From: Candidatus Wallbacteria bacterium
Lineage (GTDB): Bacteria; Muiribacteriota; UBA6191; JACPRK01
Assembly: GCA_016199905.1 (NCBI GenBank)
Contig: JACQFU010000119.1
Coordinates: 1-15,891 of the forward strand
Direction of reading: 5' to 3'
DNA length: 15,891 bases
The notes below the pieces were generated by a model that saw nothing but the letters and a program-made list of their open reading frames with translations, was not told the DNA's origin and made no database searches. Of the stretch, positions 1 through 7,486 are shown piece after piece; position 1 is the first letter of the stretch, and each line of letters opens with the position of its first letter. A program made the translations under genes and the position numbers.

Positions 1-927
1 AGATGGATCCCTCCCCGTGAGCGCCAGGTAGGCCCGTTCGAGCCTGTCCTCGGCCACCGCCGGCAGCGCCACGCCGACGCCCGCGGCCACTAGACTCTTC
101 ACCAGTGCCGCGACGGCCGCGTCGTCATCGGCAAGCTCGACCTCCCAAAAGGCGTCGCCGGGCACGCCTGCCAGGCGCCCGCCTTGCTCTGTAAGCAGTC
201 CGACCACGCGTTCGGCGGGCACGGCGCCGACGGGCCGGAAGCGCACGCGCCGGGTCGAGCCGGCGCGCACGAGGGTCTCGTAGGTGCCCGAGAAGAGCAG
301 CCGGCCGCGCTCGAGCAGGCCGACGTGGGTAATCAGCCCTTCCATCTCCTTCAAGATGTGGGAGCTGATGAGCACGGCCTTCCCACGGTCGGCCAGGCCG
401 CGCAAGATATCCCACAGCTCGATGCGCGCGGCGGGGTCGAGGCCCGAGGCGGGCTCGTCGAGAATGAAAACGTCCGGATCGTGAAGCAGCGTGCGAGCCA
501 GGGCCAGCCGCTGCGTCATGCCGCGCGAGAGGTGGTCGACGAAGTCGTCCTTCTTGAGCTTCAGGCGCACTGCGGCTAGCGCGACCTCGATGGCCTCGTC
601 GAGCGCGCGGCCGGCCAGGCCGTTCAACTCGCCGAAGAGCTGGAGGTACTCCTTGACCGTGAGGTGGTCGTAGATGCCGAAGAAGTCGGGCATGTATCCC
701 AGGCGGCGGCGGGCCTGCTTCTCCTGGCGGAGCACGTCGTAACCGGAGAGGCTCGCCGCGCCCCGGTCGGGCACCAGCAGCCCCGTGAGGACGCGAATCA
801 AAGTGGTCTTGCCGGCTCCGTTGGGTCCGATGAGTCCGAATATCTGTCCGGCCTGCACCTCGACGTCGATGCCGTCGAGGGCCACCAGCTCGCCGAAGCT
901 CTTCCGAAGGCCTTGGGCTCGAATCAT
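1..927 (-). CDS. ABC transporter ATP-binding protein (3' end cut by window edge)
   Basis: Cytoplasmic ATPase subunit of an ABC exporter of the CcmA/GldA type. The 309 residues seen contain Walker A GPNGAGKTT (34-42), signature LSRGM (133-137), Walker B VFILDE (153-158), a D-loop SGLD and the H-loop histidine in ISSHI (about 190). A roughly 90-residue C-terminal domain follows and is still open at base 1; its last residues, LERAYLALTGRDPS, look like the usual end of this family, so little is missing. The ATG overlaps the stop of the preceding gene as ATGA, so the two are translationally coupled. The cognate permease is not seen and may lie beyond base 1, or the 755-residue membrane protein may be the partner. 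The substrate cannot be told from sequence. Confidence 0.95.
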   Translation of the reverse strand, partial: MIRAQGLRKSFGELVALDGIDVEVQAGQIFGLIGPNGAGKTTLIRVLTGLLVPDRGAASLSGYDVLRQEKQARRRLGYMPDFFGIYDHLTVKEYLQLFGELNGLAGRALDEAIEVALAAVRLKLKKDDFVDHLSRGMTQRLALARTLLHDPDVFILDEPASGLDPAARIELWDILRGLADRGKAVLISSHILKEMEGLITHVGLLERGRLLFSGTYETLVRAGSTRRVRFRPVGAVPAERVVGLLTEQGGRLAGVPGDAFWEVELADDDAAVAALVKSLVAAGVGVALPAVAEDRLERAYLALTGRDPS

Positions 928-3191
928 GGAGCCGAGCCCTCCAGGGCGATGTCGACCTTTTCGATCGTGGCCCACTGGTTCGACAGCTTCACGGTCACGG
1001 AGCCGTCGCGGGCGTCGACGAACTCGTTGGCGCGCTCGTCGATGACCACCAACTGCGACTTATGCCGGAGGAAGTCCTCGTAGGCGCCCTTGTTCACGTT
1101 CCAGACGCCGATCAAGGTGTTGCCGCCGGCGCTGGAGCCCTCGAAGTTTCCCAGATCGACGGTGAGACGCGTGGCCCGACCGCGGAAAGGGAACCAGAAG
1201 CGCATCGGCTCGGCGATGTTGATGTTCACGCTGGGAATCTTCTCGGTCGGGGAACCGTGGCGGCCGGCCCGATGGTAGTCCGGCTCGTCGGTGGTCTGCG
1301 TGGTCCACTGGCGCACGCTCACCAGCCCCGGCAGCTTGACCGCTCCGGCAAGCGGTTCGACGGGAAGCTCGATGGCAACGACGGTGTACTCTCCGCCCGG
1401 TTCGGTGGGTCTCCGCAAGCCGATCAGCATCGGCTGCCTGAAGAAGTGCGGCGCCCGCTCGGCCTCTCCGGCGAGCTGCTGGCTCACGAGATCGAGCTCC
1501 GGCTGTCCCGGCGCGAAAACGCTGCGCCAGGCGCCCGAGATGGCGTGGTAGCGGCCGCACGAGGCGCAGAGCGTGGCGTGGTCGCAATGGCGAACGCTGC
1601 CGTGACGGGCGCACCGGTCCTCCTGCAAGGCGTCCACGAACGGCAACGAGAGCGAAACCCGGGAGCCCGGCTCCATCCGCCCCAGCTTCTGGTGGTGCCA
1701 GCCGTGCACCAGGTGCGCCTCGTCGAGCGGGAAAGAGAGCCTGGAGACGGCCTCCCCGGTCCACCTCCGGCCGGCCAGGTCGACCCGCAGCGCGCCGTCC
1801 ATCCCCTCCGAATGGATAGAACTCATCCGCTGGATGAACGAACGCACTTGGGCGGGCAGCAGGCCGAAGGAGAGCGTCCAGCCGCCCTCCTCCCGATCCA
1901 GCACTGCCGCGTCCGAGGGCTCGGAGGTCCGGCTGCGAGTGTGGTCCCGAGCTGCCTCGAAGGGGGGCAGCGCCGTATCGCCCGGCAGTCGCACCCGTGC
2001 ATGCATCTCGACCGGGGAGAAGGCCGACAGAAACAGCGTCGACGCCAGCTCTCGAGAACCGGCCTGGCCGGCCAGGAAACGGCTCCTGGCGATCCGGATC
2101 TCGGCGCGCTGGGCCGCGAAAGCAACCCAGTAGAGACCGACGAAAACCACGGCCAGCGCCGGTGCCAGGCGCAGGAACCGGTCGGCCTTGCGCCGCATCA
2201 ACAACAATCCCATACCCACCAGAGCGACGCCGTACGGCACCAGCCAGCCGAAGTAGCCCGCCCGGCGCTCGCGATAGAGCGACCCCTCCGGGCGCCAAGC
2301 GGCCCCGGCCGACTGCGGCGTGAGAGCGGTGCTGGTCCCCTCCGGAAAGTCCGAAGCCAATCCGCTCGTGGCGGGCACCTGCCCGGAAAGCTCGTAAACC
2401 CGGCCGAAGCCGAAGCGGCCGGTCAAGAAACGATTCGTGGCGGCCAACCCCAGCACGGTCTCCTCGAAGGCGTGTTTCTGCGGGCCGCGAAATGCCCCCT
2501 CTACGCTGCCGTCCGTGACGATCACGCCCCCCTGCATCGCCCAGGTCCGAAGCGCCTCGAACGCCCCTGGCGCGAAATCGGACTCCGCGACCCCCCGCAG
2601 CAGCACCCGATCGAACACCCAGTAGGCCGCCGGACTTGCGGGTAGGGCGGAGGGATGGCAAAGGTAGCGGTGCAGCGGGGCTGCCGCGGCGGAGAGTTGT
2701 CGCGTGCCGCTCGGGCTGACCACCAGCGTGCGCACTTCGCTGCCGCGATACTGGCCCGACTCCTTGCCCAGCCCGTCGACGATGCGCCGCGTTGCGGTCC
2801 CATCGGGCAGCTCCACCGCCAACTCGAAGCGGGTTTGACCCGGCGGCACGTAGATAGGAACGGAAGCCTCCGCGGCGGCTGGATCGCTCGGCCTGAGCAC
2901 AGCCGTGTACTGCGCAATGGGCATTGCTGCCCGTTCGTAGTACCGGCCCTCGCGCACGATGACGCGCACCGTGACGCGCTCGGCCGTGTCCGCGTGCGCG
3001 CCGAGATCGAGCCGTGCCGAATCCGCGCGAACGGCGTCCTCGAACCGCTGCGGAACGCGCACCACCATCTCGTTGAAACGGCCCGCCTCGCACAGTCCAG
3101 GCCAGCGCCACGAAAAATCGACTTCGAGCCCGAAGGCGGCCGCGGTGCACACGAGTCCGCTCACCAGCGCAACGACGGAGTGCTTCATCAT
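924..3191 (-). CDS. Large exported membrane protein with central TM pair and Cys/His cluster, ABC-associated
   Basis: 755 residues; no named family recognised with confidence. A signal peptide (about 1-21) leads an N-terminal beta-rich domain, then a Rossmann-like segment (about 160-232, with GGVIVTDG) resembling the glutamine-amidotransferase-like folds of membrane proteins next to ABC genes. Two TM helices (about 313-333 and 341-360) are joined by a short basic loop, RRKADRFLR, which should be cytoplasmic. Both large flanking parts would then face the periplasm. The C-terminal part holds a metal-site-like cluster (C527, H530, H535, C536, H538, C542, C545, H549) including CASC. The start is ATGATG at 3191, nine bases after GGGAGGGG; reading-frame extension further upstream lacks such support. 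Its stop overlaps the ATPase start. A role in envelope transport or a sensory part of the ABC complex is inferred from context only. Confidence 0.85.
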   Translation of the reverse strand: MMKHSVVALVSGLVCTAAAFGLEVDFSWRWPGLCEAGRFNEMVVRVPQRFEDAVRADSARLDLGAHADTAERVTVRVIVREGRYYERAAMPIAQYTAVLRPSDPAAAEASVPIYVPPGQTRFELAVELPDGTATRRIVDGLGKESGQYRGSEVRTLVVSPSGTRQLSAAAAPLHRYLCHPSALPASPAAYWVFDRVLLRGVAESDFAPGAFEALRTWAMQGGVIVTDGSVEGAFRGPQKHAFEETVLGLAATNRFLTGRFGFGRVYELSGQVPATSGLASDFPEGTSTALTPQSAGAAWRPEGSLYRERRAGYFGWLVPYGVALVGMGLLLMRRKADRFLRLAPALAVVFVGLYWVAFAAQRAEIRIARSRFLAGQAGSRELASTLFLSAFSPVEMHARVRLPGDTALPPFEAARDHTRSRTSEPSDAAVLDREEGGWTLSFGLLPAQVRSFIQRMSSIHSEGMDGALRVDLAGRRWTGEAVSRLSFPLDEAHLVHGWHHQKLGRMEPGSRVSLSLPFVDALQEDRCARHGSVRHCDHATLCASCGRYHAISGAWRSVFAPGQPELDLVSQQLAGEAERAPHFFRQPMLIGLRRPTEPGGEYTVVAIELPVEPLAGAVKLPGLVSVRQWTTQTTDEPDYHRAGRHGSPTEKIPSVNINIAEPMRFWFPFRGRATRLTVDLGNFEGSSAGGNTLIGVWNVNKGAYEDFLRHKSQLVVIDERANEFVDARDGSVTVKLSNQWATIEKVDIALEGSAP

Positions 3192-3239
3192 GAGATTGAA
3201 CCCCTCCCGATTCCGGGCCCAGCCCGGCCAGTCGAACCG

Positions 3240-3245
3240 ATCATA
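3240..3245 (-). promoter_or_regulatory. Candidate -10 box for the leftward ABC arm
   Basis: TATGAT reads leftward about 50 bases before the start of the 755-residue protein gene. No good -35 is found 16-18 bases upstream, so this may need an activator or may be chance. It abuts the dyad at 3247-3260. Confidence 0.35.
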
Positions 3246-3246
3246 C

Positions 3247-3260
3247 CGCACGCGGGTGCG
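3247..3260. promoter_or_regulatory. Candidate operator: inverted repeat CGCAC-GCGG-GTGCG
   Basis: A perfect 5-base inverted repeat with a 4-base spacer lies in the 111-base divergent intergenic region. It sits between the leftward TATGAT and the rightward TAAGGT boxes. GntR regulators of the YtrA type usually bind dyads close to their own promoter, so this is the best visible candidate for autoregulation and control of both arms. In DNA this GC-rich such a short dyad can arise by chance. Confidence 0.3.
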
Positions 3261-3275
3261 CGCCGCCGTCGACCG

Positions 3276-3284
3276 TGCTAAGGT
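3276..3284 (+). promoter_or_regulatory. Candidate extended -10 (TGC-TAAGGT) for the GntR-ABC operon
   Basis: TGCTAAGGT lies 18 bases before the GTG start of the repressor gene. It would place transcription start near 3291 and give a very short leader of about 12 bases. No recognisable -35 is present, which fits an extended -10 promoter. The same octamer TAAGGTCG recurs at 8503 upstream of another gene. Confidence 0.35.
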
Positions 3285-3302
3285 CGAGGCAGAGTCCGCG
3301 CC

Positions 3303-3713
3303 GTGTACTTCGAGATCAACCCGTCGCTCGCCGAACCGATCCACCTGCAGATCGTCCACCAGGTGCAGTGCGCCATCGCCAGCGGGGCGCTGGCACCCGG
3401 GGAGCGGCTCCCGAGCACGCGGGACCTGTCGGTGAAGCTGCGAGTGAACCCGAACACGGTCGCCCGGGCCTACGGCGACCTCGAACGGGCCGGGTTCCTC
3501 GAGACTCGTCGCGGCGAGGGCATTTTCGTGTCGGCCTCGCCCCCCGCGGTCGAGGGCAAGCAAGCTCGAAAGCTGGTCATGCGCCAGATGGAGCAAGCCG
3601 TGCGCGACGGGGTCCTTCTCGGCATGGGCGACCTCGAGATGCGGGATGTGCTCGAGGAGGCGCTGGACCGCGTCCGGCGCCAGGGGCTGCACGCGGATTC
3701 GCGGTCGCGATAA
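3303..3713 (+). CDS. GntR-family transcriptional regulator, YtrA subfamily
   Basis: A 136-residue DNA-binding repressor. The N-terminal winged helix-turn-helix (about 10-75) shows the family hallmarks: IHLQIVHQVQ, then GALAPGERLPSTRDLS, NPNTVARAY as recognition helix, and GFLETRRGEGIFV as wing. The roughly 60-residue helical tail is the short dimerisation region of the YtrA group, with no FadR or UTRA effector domain. The start is GTG at 3303; AGAG eight bases upstream is a weak ribosome site. The stop lies nine bases before the ATPase gene, so it leads that operon. YtrA regulators typically repress the ABC genes beside them and respond to envelope stress or antibiotics; the inducer here is unknown. 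It probably acts in the intergenic region it shares with the leftward arm. Confidence 0.93.
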   Translation: MYFEINPSLAEPIHLQIVHQVQCAIASGALAPGERLPSTRDLSVKLRVNPNTVARAYGDLERAGFLETRRGEGIFVSASPPAVEGKQARKLVMRQMEQAVRDGVLLGMGDLEMRDVLEEALDRVRRQGLHADSRSR

Positions 3714-3722
3714 GGAGAGCAA

Positions 3723-4607
3723 ATGGGGTCCGGAGCCATCGAGACACGAGGCCTGGTGAAGGCCTACACGCGAGACAAGCCGGCTGTGAATGGGCTCGAC
3801 ATGACCGTCCCGGAAGGGTGCGTCTACGGGTTCCTGGGAAGAAACGGCGCCGGCAAGACGACGACCATCAAGGTATTGATGGGATTGCACCCGCGGGATC
3901 GAGGCGAGGCTCGCGTGTTGGGGATGGACCCGGGAACGCGCAATGACGCGATGCTGTCGAACATCGGCTACGTGAGCGAGCGGCAGCAACTCTACGAGTA
4001 CATGCGGGCGCGCGAAATGGTCGAATTCAGCGGCGGGTTCTACCCCGGGCATGACGTGCGCTACGCTTCGGAGCTGCTCGACAAGTTCGGCATCGATCCG
4101 CAGAAGCGAGTGCGGGAACTGTCGCGGGGAATGTTGGCCAAGCTCTGCCTGGTGCTGGCGCTGGCCCATAAACCGCGCCTGCTGATCCTCGACGAACCGA
4201 CCAGCGGTCTGGACGCGGTGGTGCGCCGCGAGTTCCTCGAGAGTATCGTGGAGGTCATAGCCCAGGAAGGGCGCACGGTTTTCTTTTCGACGCACATCAT
4301 CGAGGAAGTCGAGCGCGTGGCGGATCGGATCGGCGTGGTCGGCGAGGGCCGGATGATCTACGAGGGCGAGCTGGATCGGCTGAAGGAGACGACGCGGCGC
4401 GTGCGCGTGGGTTTCGACGACTCTCCGCCGGACAGTCTCGCCGGTCCCAAGTTGATCCGTTTCCGGCGAGACGGCAACGAATTGCTCCTCACGGTGCGCG
4501 ACTTCTCCGACGGCGCGCTGGACCAGCTTTTGGCCGGGCTGGCCGCGCGCAGCCGCCAGGTCGAGACGATGTCGCTGGAAGAGATCTTCGTGGATATGGT
4601 GCAGTGA
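3723..4607 (+). CDS. ABC transporter ATP-binding protein
   Basis: A complete 294-residue ATPase subunit. It has Walker A GRNGAGKTT (39-47), signature LSRGM (133-137), Walker B LLILDE (153-158), SGLD (161-164) and the H-loop histidine in FSTHII (191). A C-terminal domain of about 80 residues ends in LEEIFVDMVQ, typical of YtrB/CcmA-like subunits. AAGGAG sits five bases before the ATG. It lies directly behind the GntR gene and its stop overlaps a possible GTG of the permease gene, so the three form one operon. It shares the LSRGM signature with the leftward ATPase, but the two are clearly different in sequence and not a recent duplication. It should energise the permease encoded next. Confidence 0.96.
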   Translation: MGSGAIETRGLVKAYTRDKPAVNGLDMTVPEGCVYGFLGRNGAGKTTTIKVLMGLHPRDRGEARVLGMDPGTRNDAMLSNIGYVSERQQLYEYMRAREMVEFSGGFYPGHDVRYASELLDKFGIDPQKRVRELSRGMLAKLCLVLALAHKPRLLILDEPTSGLDAVVRREFLESIVEVIAQEGRTVFFSTHIIEEVERVADRIGVVGEGRMIYEGELDRLKETTRRVRVGFDDSPPDSLAGPKLIRFRRDGNELLLTVRDFSDGALDQLLAGLAARSRQVETMSLEEIFVDMVQ

Positions 4608-4626
4608 CGGGCCCGAGGGCCGAGGC

Positions 4627-4633
4627 AGGAGGT
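4627..4633 (+). promoter_or_regulatory. Shine-Dalgarno AGGAGGT that sets the permease start
   Basis: A full AGGAGGT lies six bases before GTG at 4640. This favours that start over the in-frame GTG at 4604, which overlaps the ATPase stop and has no comparable site. Translation from 4640 begins with TKLIRKELWE, the usual N-terminus of ABC-2 permeases. Confidence 0.75.
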
Positions 4634-4639
4634 GCGGCG

Positions 4640-6520
4640 GTGACGAAGCTGATCCGGAAGGAGCTCTGGGAGGTCTTCTGGGTGTTCGCGGCGGGATTCG
4701 GAGCGTTTCTCGTCGCCGTCGAGGCCTGCCTCTGGCATTCGTCTCACGCGTTGCCGACGGTGCTCGCGTTGGCGGCGGCCTTCGGGGCGCTGCTGGCTTC
4801 GCAACAATTTGCGGGCGAGGTCGAGGCGGGCACTTTCGAGCTGCTGCTGGCGCGGCCGGTCTCGCGCCGGGCGATCTGGGGCGCCAAGTGGCTGACCAGC
4901 GCCGGGCTGACGGCCCTGGGCGCGTCGTACACGGTGTTCCTGGCGAATGGGCCTTTCCGCTTCTTGGGCTGGAGCGCGCTGGCCGGCGACGGATCCCTGT
5001 GGACGTTGGTGACGTTTGCGCTGCTGGGCAACGCGGTGGGCGCGTTCGTCTCGACCCAGGTGAGCAAGCGGCTGGACGCGGTCTTCGGGAGCGTCTTCGC
5101 GGCCCTCATCACGACGGCGTCGATCTGTCGTTCGGAGCTCGACTGGACGGCTCCGGCGCTGGCGCTGGCGGCCGTCCTCGCGCTGGCCTCCCTGGCCGCC
5201 GTCGAGCGCGGTCACGCGATGCGCTGCTGGCGGCGCAACGCCGCCGGCCTGGCGGTCGTGGGCGCAGGCAGCGTCGCGCTCTGGGGCGGCGTCTACGCGC
5301 TTCACCTCTTCGAGACGCGCGTGAAGGCGCCTCTGCCCGCGAGGATCACCGACGTCGTGCGCGGCGACGCCGGAACCCTGCTGGTGACCGTGGAAGCTGC
5401 GACGGGACCCACCAATCTTTTCCGCCGTCCGGACACGCGAATCGGTTGCGTCGGCGCCGCCACGGGCAAAATCGATTGGCTGCCGCTGCGATGGGTCAGC
5501 GCGCCGAGCGCCCCGGAAGGCGGCTTTGCAACCATCCTGGGGCCGGAGTCCTTCGGCGGGTACCCGATCTCGGCGTCGCTGCCCGGACGTCTGGAGTTGA
5601 GAACCGGCCAGGTCGCGTACAACTCCACGTCGAGCGGTGAGGCACCAGTCCGGCAGGGATTTCGGCTCGTGGAAGCCGCAAGCGGCGGCGGCCTGGGCGA
5701 GCGATGGGAGCTCCACCGCGCAAAGCCGTCGGGCGACGCAGGCGCGGTGTTCTTCTCACGGCCCGGTCTGCGGATCGTCAACTTCTGGTGCGTGGAATCG
5801 GCGGTCGTGCTGCTGGGGCGCGGCGAAGCCCCCGGCGGAGCGTGCACGGCCTTGGCGCTCGGACCGGACGGCCGCGTTCTCGAGGAAGTGCGCTTGCTGA
5901 CGGAAGGCAACCGCTCCATCGAGATGCAGCTGATGCGCTCCACGATCTCGCGAGGCCCCTTCGGCCCTGGCGGCGGCGAAGCCGCGAGTCTGAGCTGCTG
6001 GCTGAAGTTCTGGAACCCCCTGGAACATCGCGAAATGCACGAACTGCTGCAGTTCGAGAATGGGCGGTTCGTGGTTTGCCGCCTGGTCGGCTGGTTCCTG
6101 CCCGGCTCGCTCCAGACGGATTGCGGCGCCGGTGAGACGCTGATGAGCGTCGTGGAGCCGCAAGGCGAGGGCGACTGGTCGGGGGCGCTGCTCCGGCTCT
6201 CGAGGCAGGGCCGGCAACTGGGCCGGCTGGAGCTGGGACGCCACGTGCGGGTCGCGGAGCTGGACGCTTCTCCCGACGGCCGCCGCGCCATCGTGCGGCT
6301 GGAGGCGGGCGAGCGGACGCAGCCTGCCTATCGCCTCATGGACGTGGGGACGATGCTGGCCATGCCTATCTTGAACGACGTGCAGGTTCCGTTCCGCGCG
6401 GGCCACACTTTCGGGTGGCTCGATTCCACGCGCTGGTTCTACGTTCTGGAGCGCTCGATACGGCTGGTCGACGAGACCCGGCCCGGCCGCCCCGTGGACC
6501 GGGTGGTTTTCCGCTTCTGA
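4640..6520 (+). CDS. ABC-2 type permease with large extracytoplasmic C-terminal domain
   Basis: 626 residues from GTG 4640. The N-terminus TKLIRKELWE and the element AGEVEAGTFELLLARPVSRR (about 58-77) are characteristic of ABC-2 permeases. About seven hydrophobic segments are seen (roughly 11-30, 38-58, 84-104, 119-140, 145-163, 170-187, 201-221). Basic residues fall in the loops predicted cytoplasmic (SRRAIWGAK, SKRLD, RCWRRN), so the region after about 222 should lie outside the membrane. That tail of about 400 residues is beta-rich and contains a propeller-blade-like ASPDGRRAIVRL near the end. Ordinary ABC-2 permeases lack such a tail. It forms an operon with the upstream ATPase and GntR regulator. 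A sensing or substrate-binding role for the tail is inference. Confidence 0.87.
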   Translation: MTKLIRKELWEVFWVFAAGFGAFLVAVEACLWHSSHALPTVLALAAAFGALLASQQFAGEVEAGTFELLLARPVSRRAIWGAKWLTSAGLTALGASYTVFLANGPFRFLGWSALAGDGSLWTLVTFALLGNAVGAFVSTQVSKRLDAVFGSVFAALITTASICRSELDWTAPALALAAVLALASLAAVERGHAMRCWRRNAAGLAVVGAGSVALWGGVYALHLFETRVKAPLPARITDVVRGDAGTLLVTVEAATGPTNLFRRPDTRIGCVGAATGKIDWLPLRWVSAPSAPEGGFATILGPESFGGYPISASLPGRLELRTGQVAYNSTSSGEAPVRQGFRLVEAASGGGLGERWELHRAKPSGDAGAVFFSRPGLRIVNFWCVESAVVLLGRGEAPGGACTALALGPDGRVLEEVRLLTEGNRSIEMQLMRSTISRGPFGPGGGEAASLSCWLKFWNPLEHREMHELLQFENGRFVVCRLVGWFLPGSLQTDCGAGETLMSVVEPQGEGDWSGALLRLSRQGRQLGRLELGRHVRVAELDASPDGRRAIVRLEAGERTQPAYRLMDVGTMLAMPILNDVQVPFRAGHTFGWLDSTRWFYVLERSIRLVDETRPGRPVDRVVFRF

Positions 6521-6524
6521 GAAT

Positions 6525-7361
6525 TCAGCTCCCCGAGGGCTTCGGCTTGCGGGGCGGGTGATGCGGCGGGCCGGCGTCCGGATCGCCTGGAGGACGTAGC
6601 CGGCCGCTCACCTTCAGGACGATGGCGCCGGGTTCGACCTGGACCGACTCGATCTCGACGGTCATCAGGTGGCGCAACGGCCCCATCGCCGCATCGATGC
6701 AGAGGACGGGATTGACGGCGTCGAGCAAGGCATCGCGGATCGGTCCCGGCGCTTGGATGCTGGCCAGCGAGAGCTGCGTGGGCCGCAAGAACACGTGGAC
6801 GCGGTCCTCGCAGGCGAGCGGTCCCTGCAGCCGAAACGGGACTTCGAAGAGCAGCACCCTGCGGCGCCCCTGGATCAGCAGGCCGCCGGCCTTCTCGGAG
6901 ATCCGGGTCGGTCGATTCAGCGCCTCGAGCAAGTCGAGCGGAATTCGGGACGTGGCCCGGAAGCTGCCCGGGTCGACGAGTCGAACGCTCCCGCGAGTCT
7001 CGAGGGCCCTGCGATCCAGCGACACGCCCGGGGCCTCCACCGTGAGGTCGAGAGTGCGGGTGGAGGGTGGCATCACGCCGGCGATGCGGGCCTTCAGGTC
7101 GCCTCGCACGGCACCCGCGCGGCCTGGCTTCCCGGGCGTCCACTCGACCGACGAGAGCTTCGCGGACTTGGCCGTGAATTCGAGCGCGCGCAGCACGAAC
7201 GGCGCCTCGCCCGTGGCAGGCTTGTTCAGCCCGGCATCCAGCAGCAGCCCCGGCCGGTCCCAGAGCCGCCGGAGCGCCGCTTCCACGTCCGCAGGCGCCG
7301 AGCCGCCGGCTTCGACCCGCGCCGCCAGGAGCGCGAGGAAGAAAACCAGCAGGCGCCGCAT
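6525..7361 (-). CDS. Exported LmeA/DUF2993-like lipid-binding protein (tentative)
   Basis: 278 residues. A signal peptide, MRRLLVFFLALLAARVEA, is followed by a soluble domain of alternating hydrophobic beta strands. Patterns such as ARIAGVMPPSTRTLDLTVEA, and a final strand pair LMTVEIESVQVEPGAIVLKV followed by SGRL, resemble the DUF2993/LmeA family, which binds phospholipids in the periplasm. The tail is Pro- and basic-rich (PPHHPPRKPKPSG). Two cysteines in the mature part (ACED and LCID) could pair. The ATG at 7361 was chosen because it begins the signal peptide; an in-frame TTG at 7403 would bury it. No Shine-Dalgarno is visible and TATCCT (7374-7369) lies only seven bases ahead, so the message may be leaderless. 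The family assignment is moderate at best. Confidence 0.75.
   Translation of the reverse strand: MRRLLVFFLALLAARVEAGGSAPADVEAALRRLWDRPGLLLDAGLNKPATGEAPFVLRALEFTAKSAKLSSVEWTPGKPGRAGAVRGDLKARIAGVMPPSTRTLDLTVEAPGVSLDRRALETRGSVRLVDPGSFRATSRIPLDLLEALNRPTRISEKAGGLLIQGRRRVLLFEVPFRLQGPLACEDRVHVFLRPTQLSLASIQAPGPIRDALLDAVNPVLCIDAAMGPLRHLMTVEIESVQVEPGAIVLKVSGRLRPPGDPDAGPPHHPPRKPKPSGS
6531..6554 (+). terminator. Candidate terminator hairpin with TTCG loop
   Basis: Ten bases after the permease stop, CCCCGAGGGC and GCTTGCGGGG pair around a TTCG loop. The stem has one mismatch and two G-T pairs, and the C(TTCG)G closure is the very stable tetraloop. No T-run follows, so termination would be weak or assisted. 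It overlaps the 3' end of the convergent gene. Confidence 0.35.
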
Positions 7362-7417
7362 GGAGGGCAGGATACACCGTCGTGTCGCCCGGGACGCGCC
7401 CAAAACCGCGAAACGGC

Positions 7418-7446
7418 TTGTCAGGCGCGCATTCGCGTGCTATTCT
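7418..7446 (+). promoter_or_regulatory. Sigma70-type promoter for the lipase gene
   Basis: TTGTCA (7418-7423), a 17-base spacer and TATTCT (7441-7446) match the housekeeping consensus well for such GC-rich DNA. The expected transcription start is near 7453, giving a leader of about 34 bases with GAGGTG before the ATG. It lies in the 125-base divergent gap with the DUF2993-like gene. Confidence 0.6.
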
Positions 7447-7486
7447 TCCCGGCTTCTCCAGACGTGGCGGGCGAGGTGCAACGAGT

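Noticed and set aside
3192..4295. Long leftward open frame continuing upstream of the 755-residue protein gene
   Set aside because: It runs antisense through the GntR and ATPase genes, its translation is Arg/His-rich shadow sequence, and the signal peptide with a strong ribosome site marks the real start at 3191.
1..4607. Recent duplication of the two ABC ATPase genes
   Set aside because: They share only family motifs (Walker A/B, LSRGM) and differ throughout the rest, so they are distant paralogues.
4604..4639. Earlier GTG start for the permease overlapping the ATPase stop
   Set aside because: It would add twelve residues not typical of the family; the full AGGAGGT sits before GTG 4640.
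4358..5716. Leftward 452-codon open frame across the ATPase/permease junction
   Set aside because: Antisense shadow rich in Arg, Gln and Pro, with no motif, no ribosome site and two well-supported genes on the other strand.
7362..7403. TTG start at 7403 for the DUF2993-like gene
   Set aside because: It would place fourteen residues, including basic ones, ahead of a clean signal peptide.
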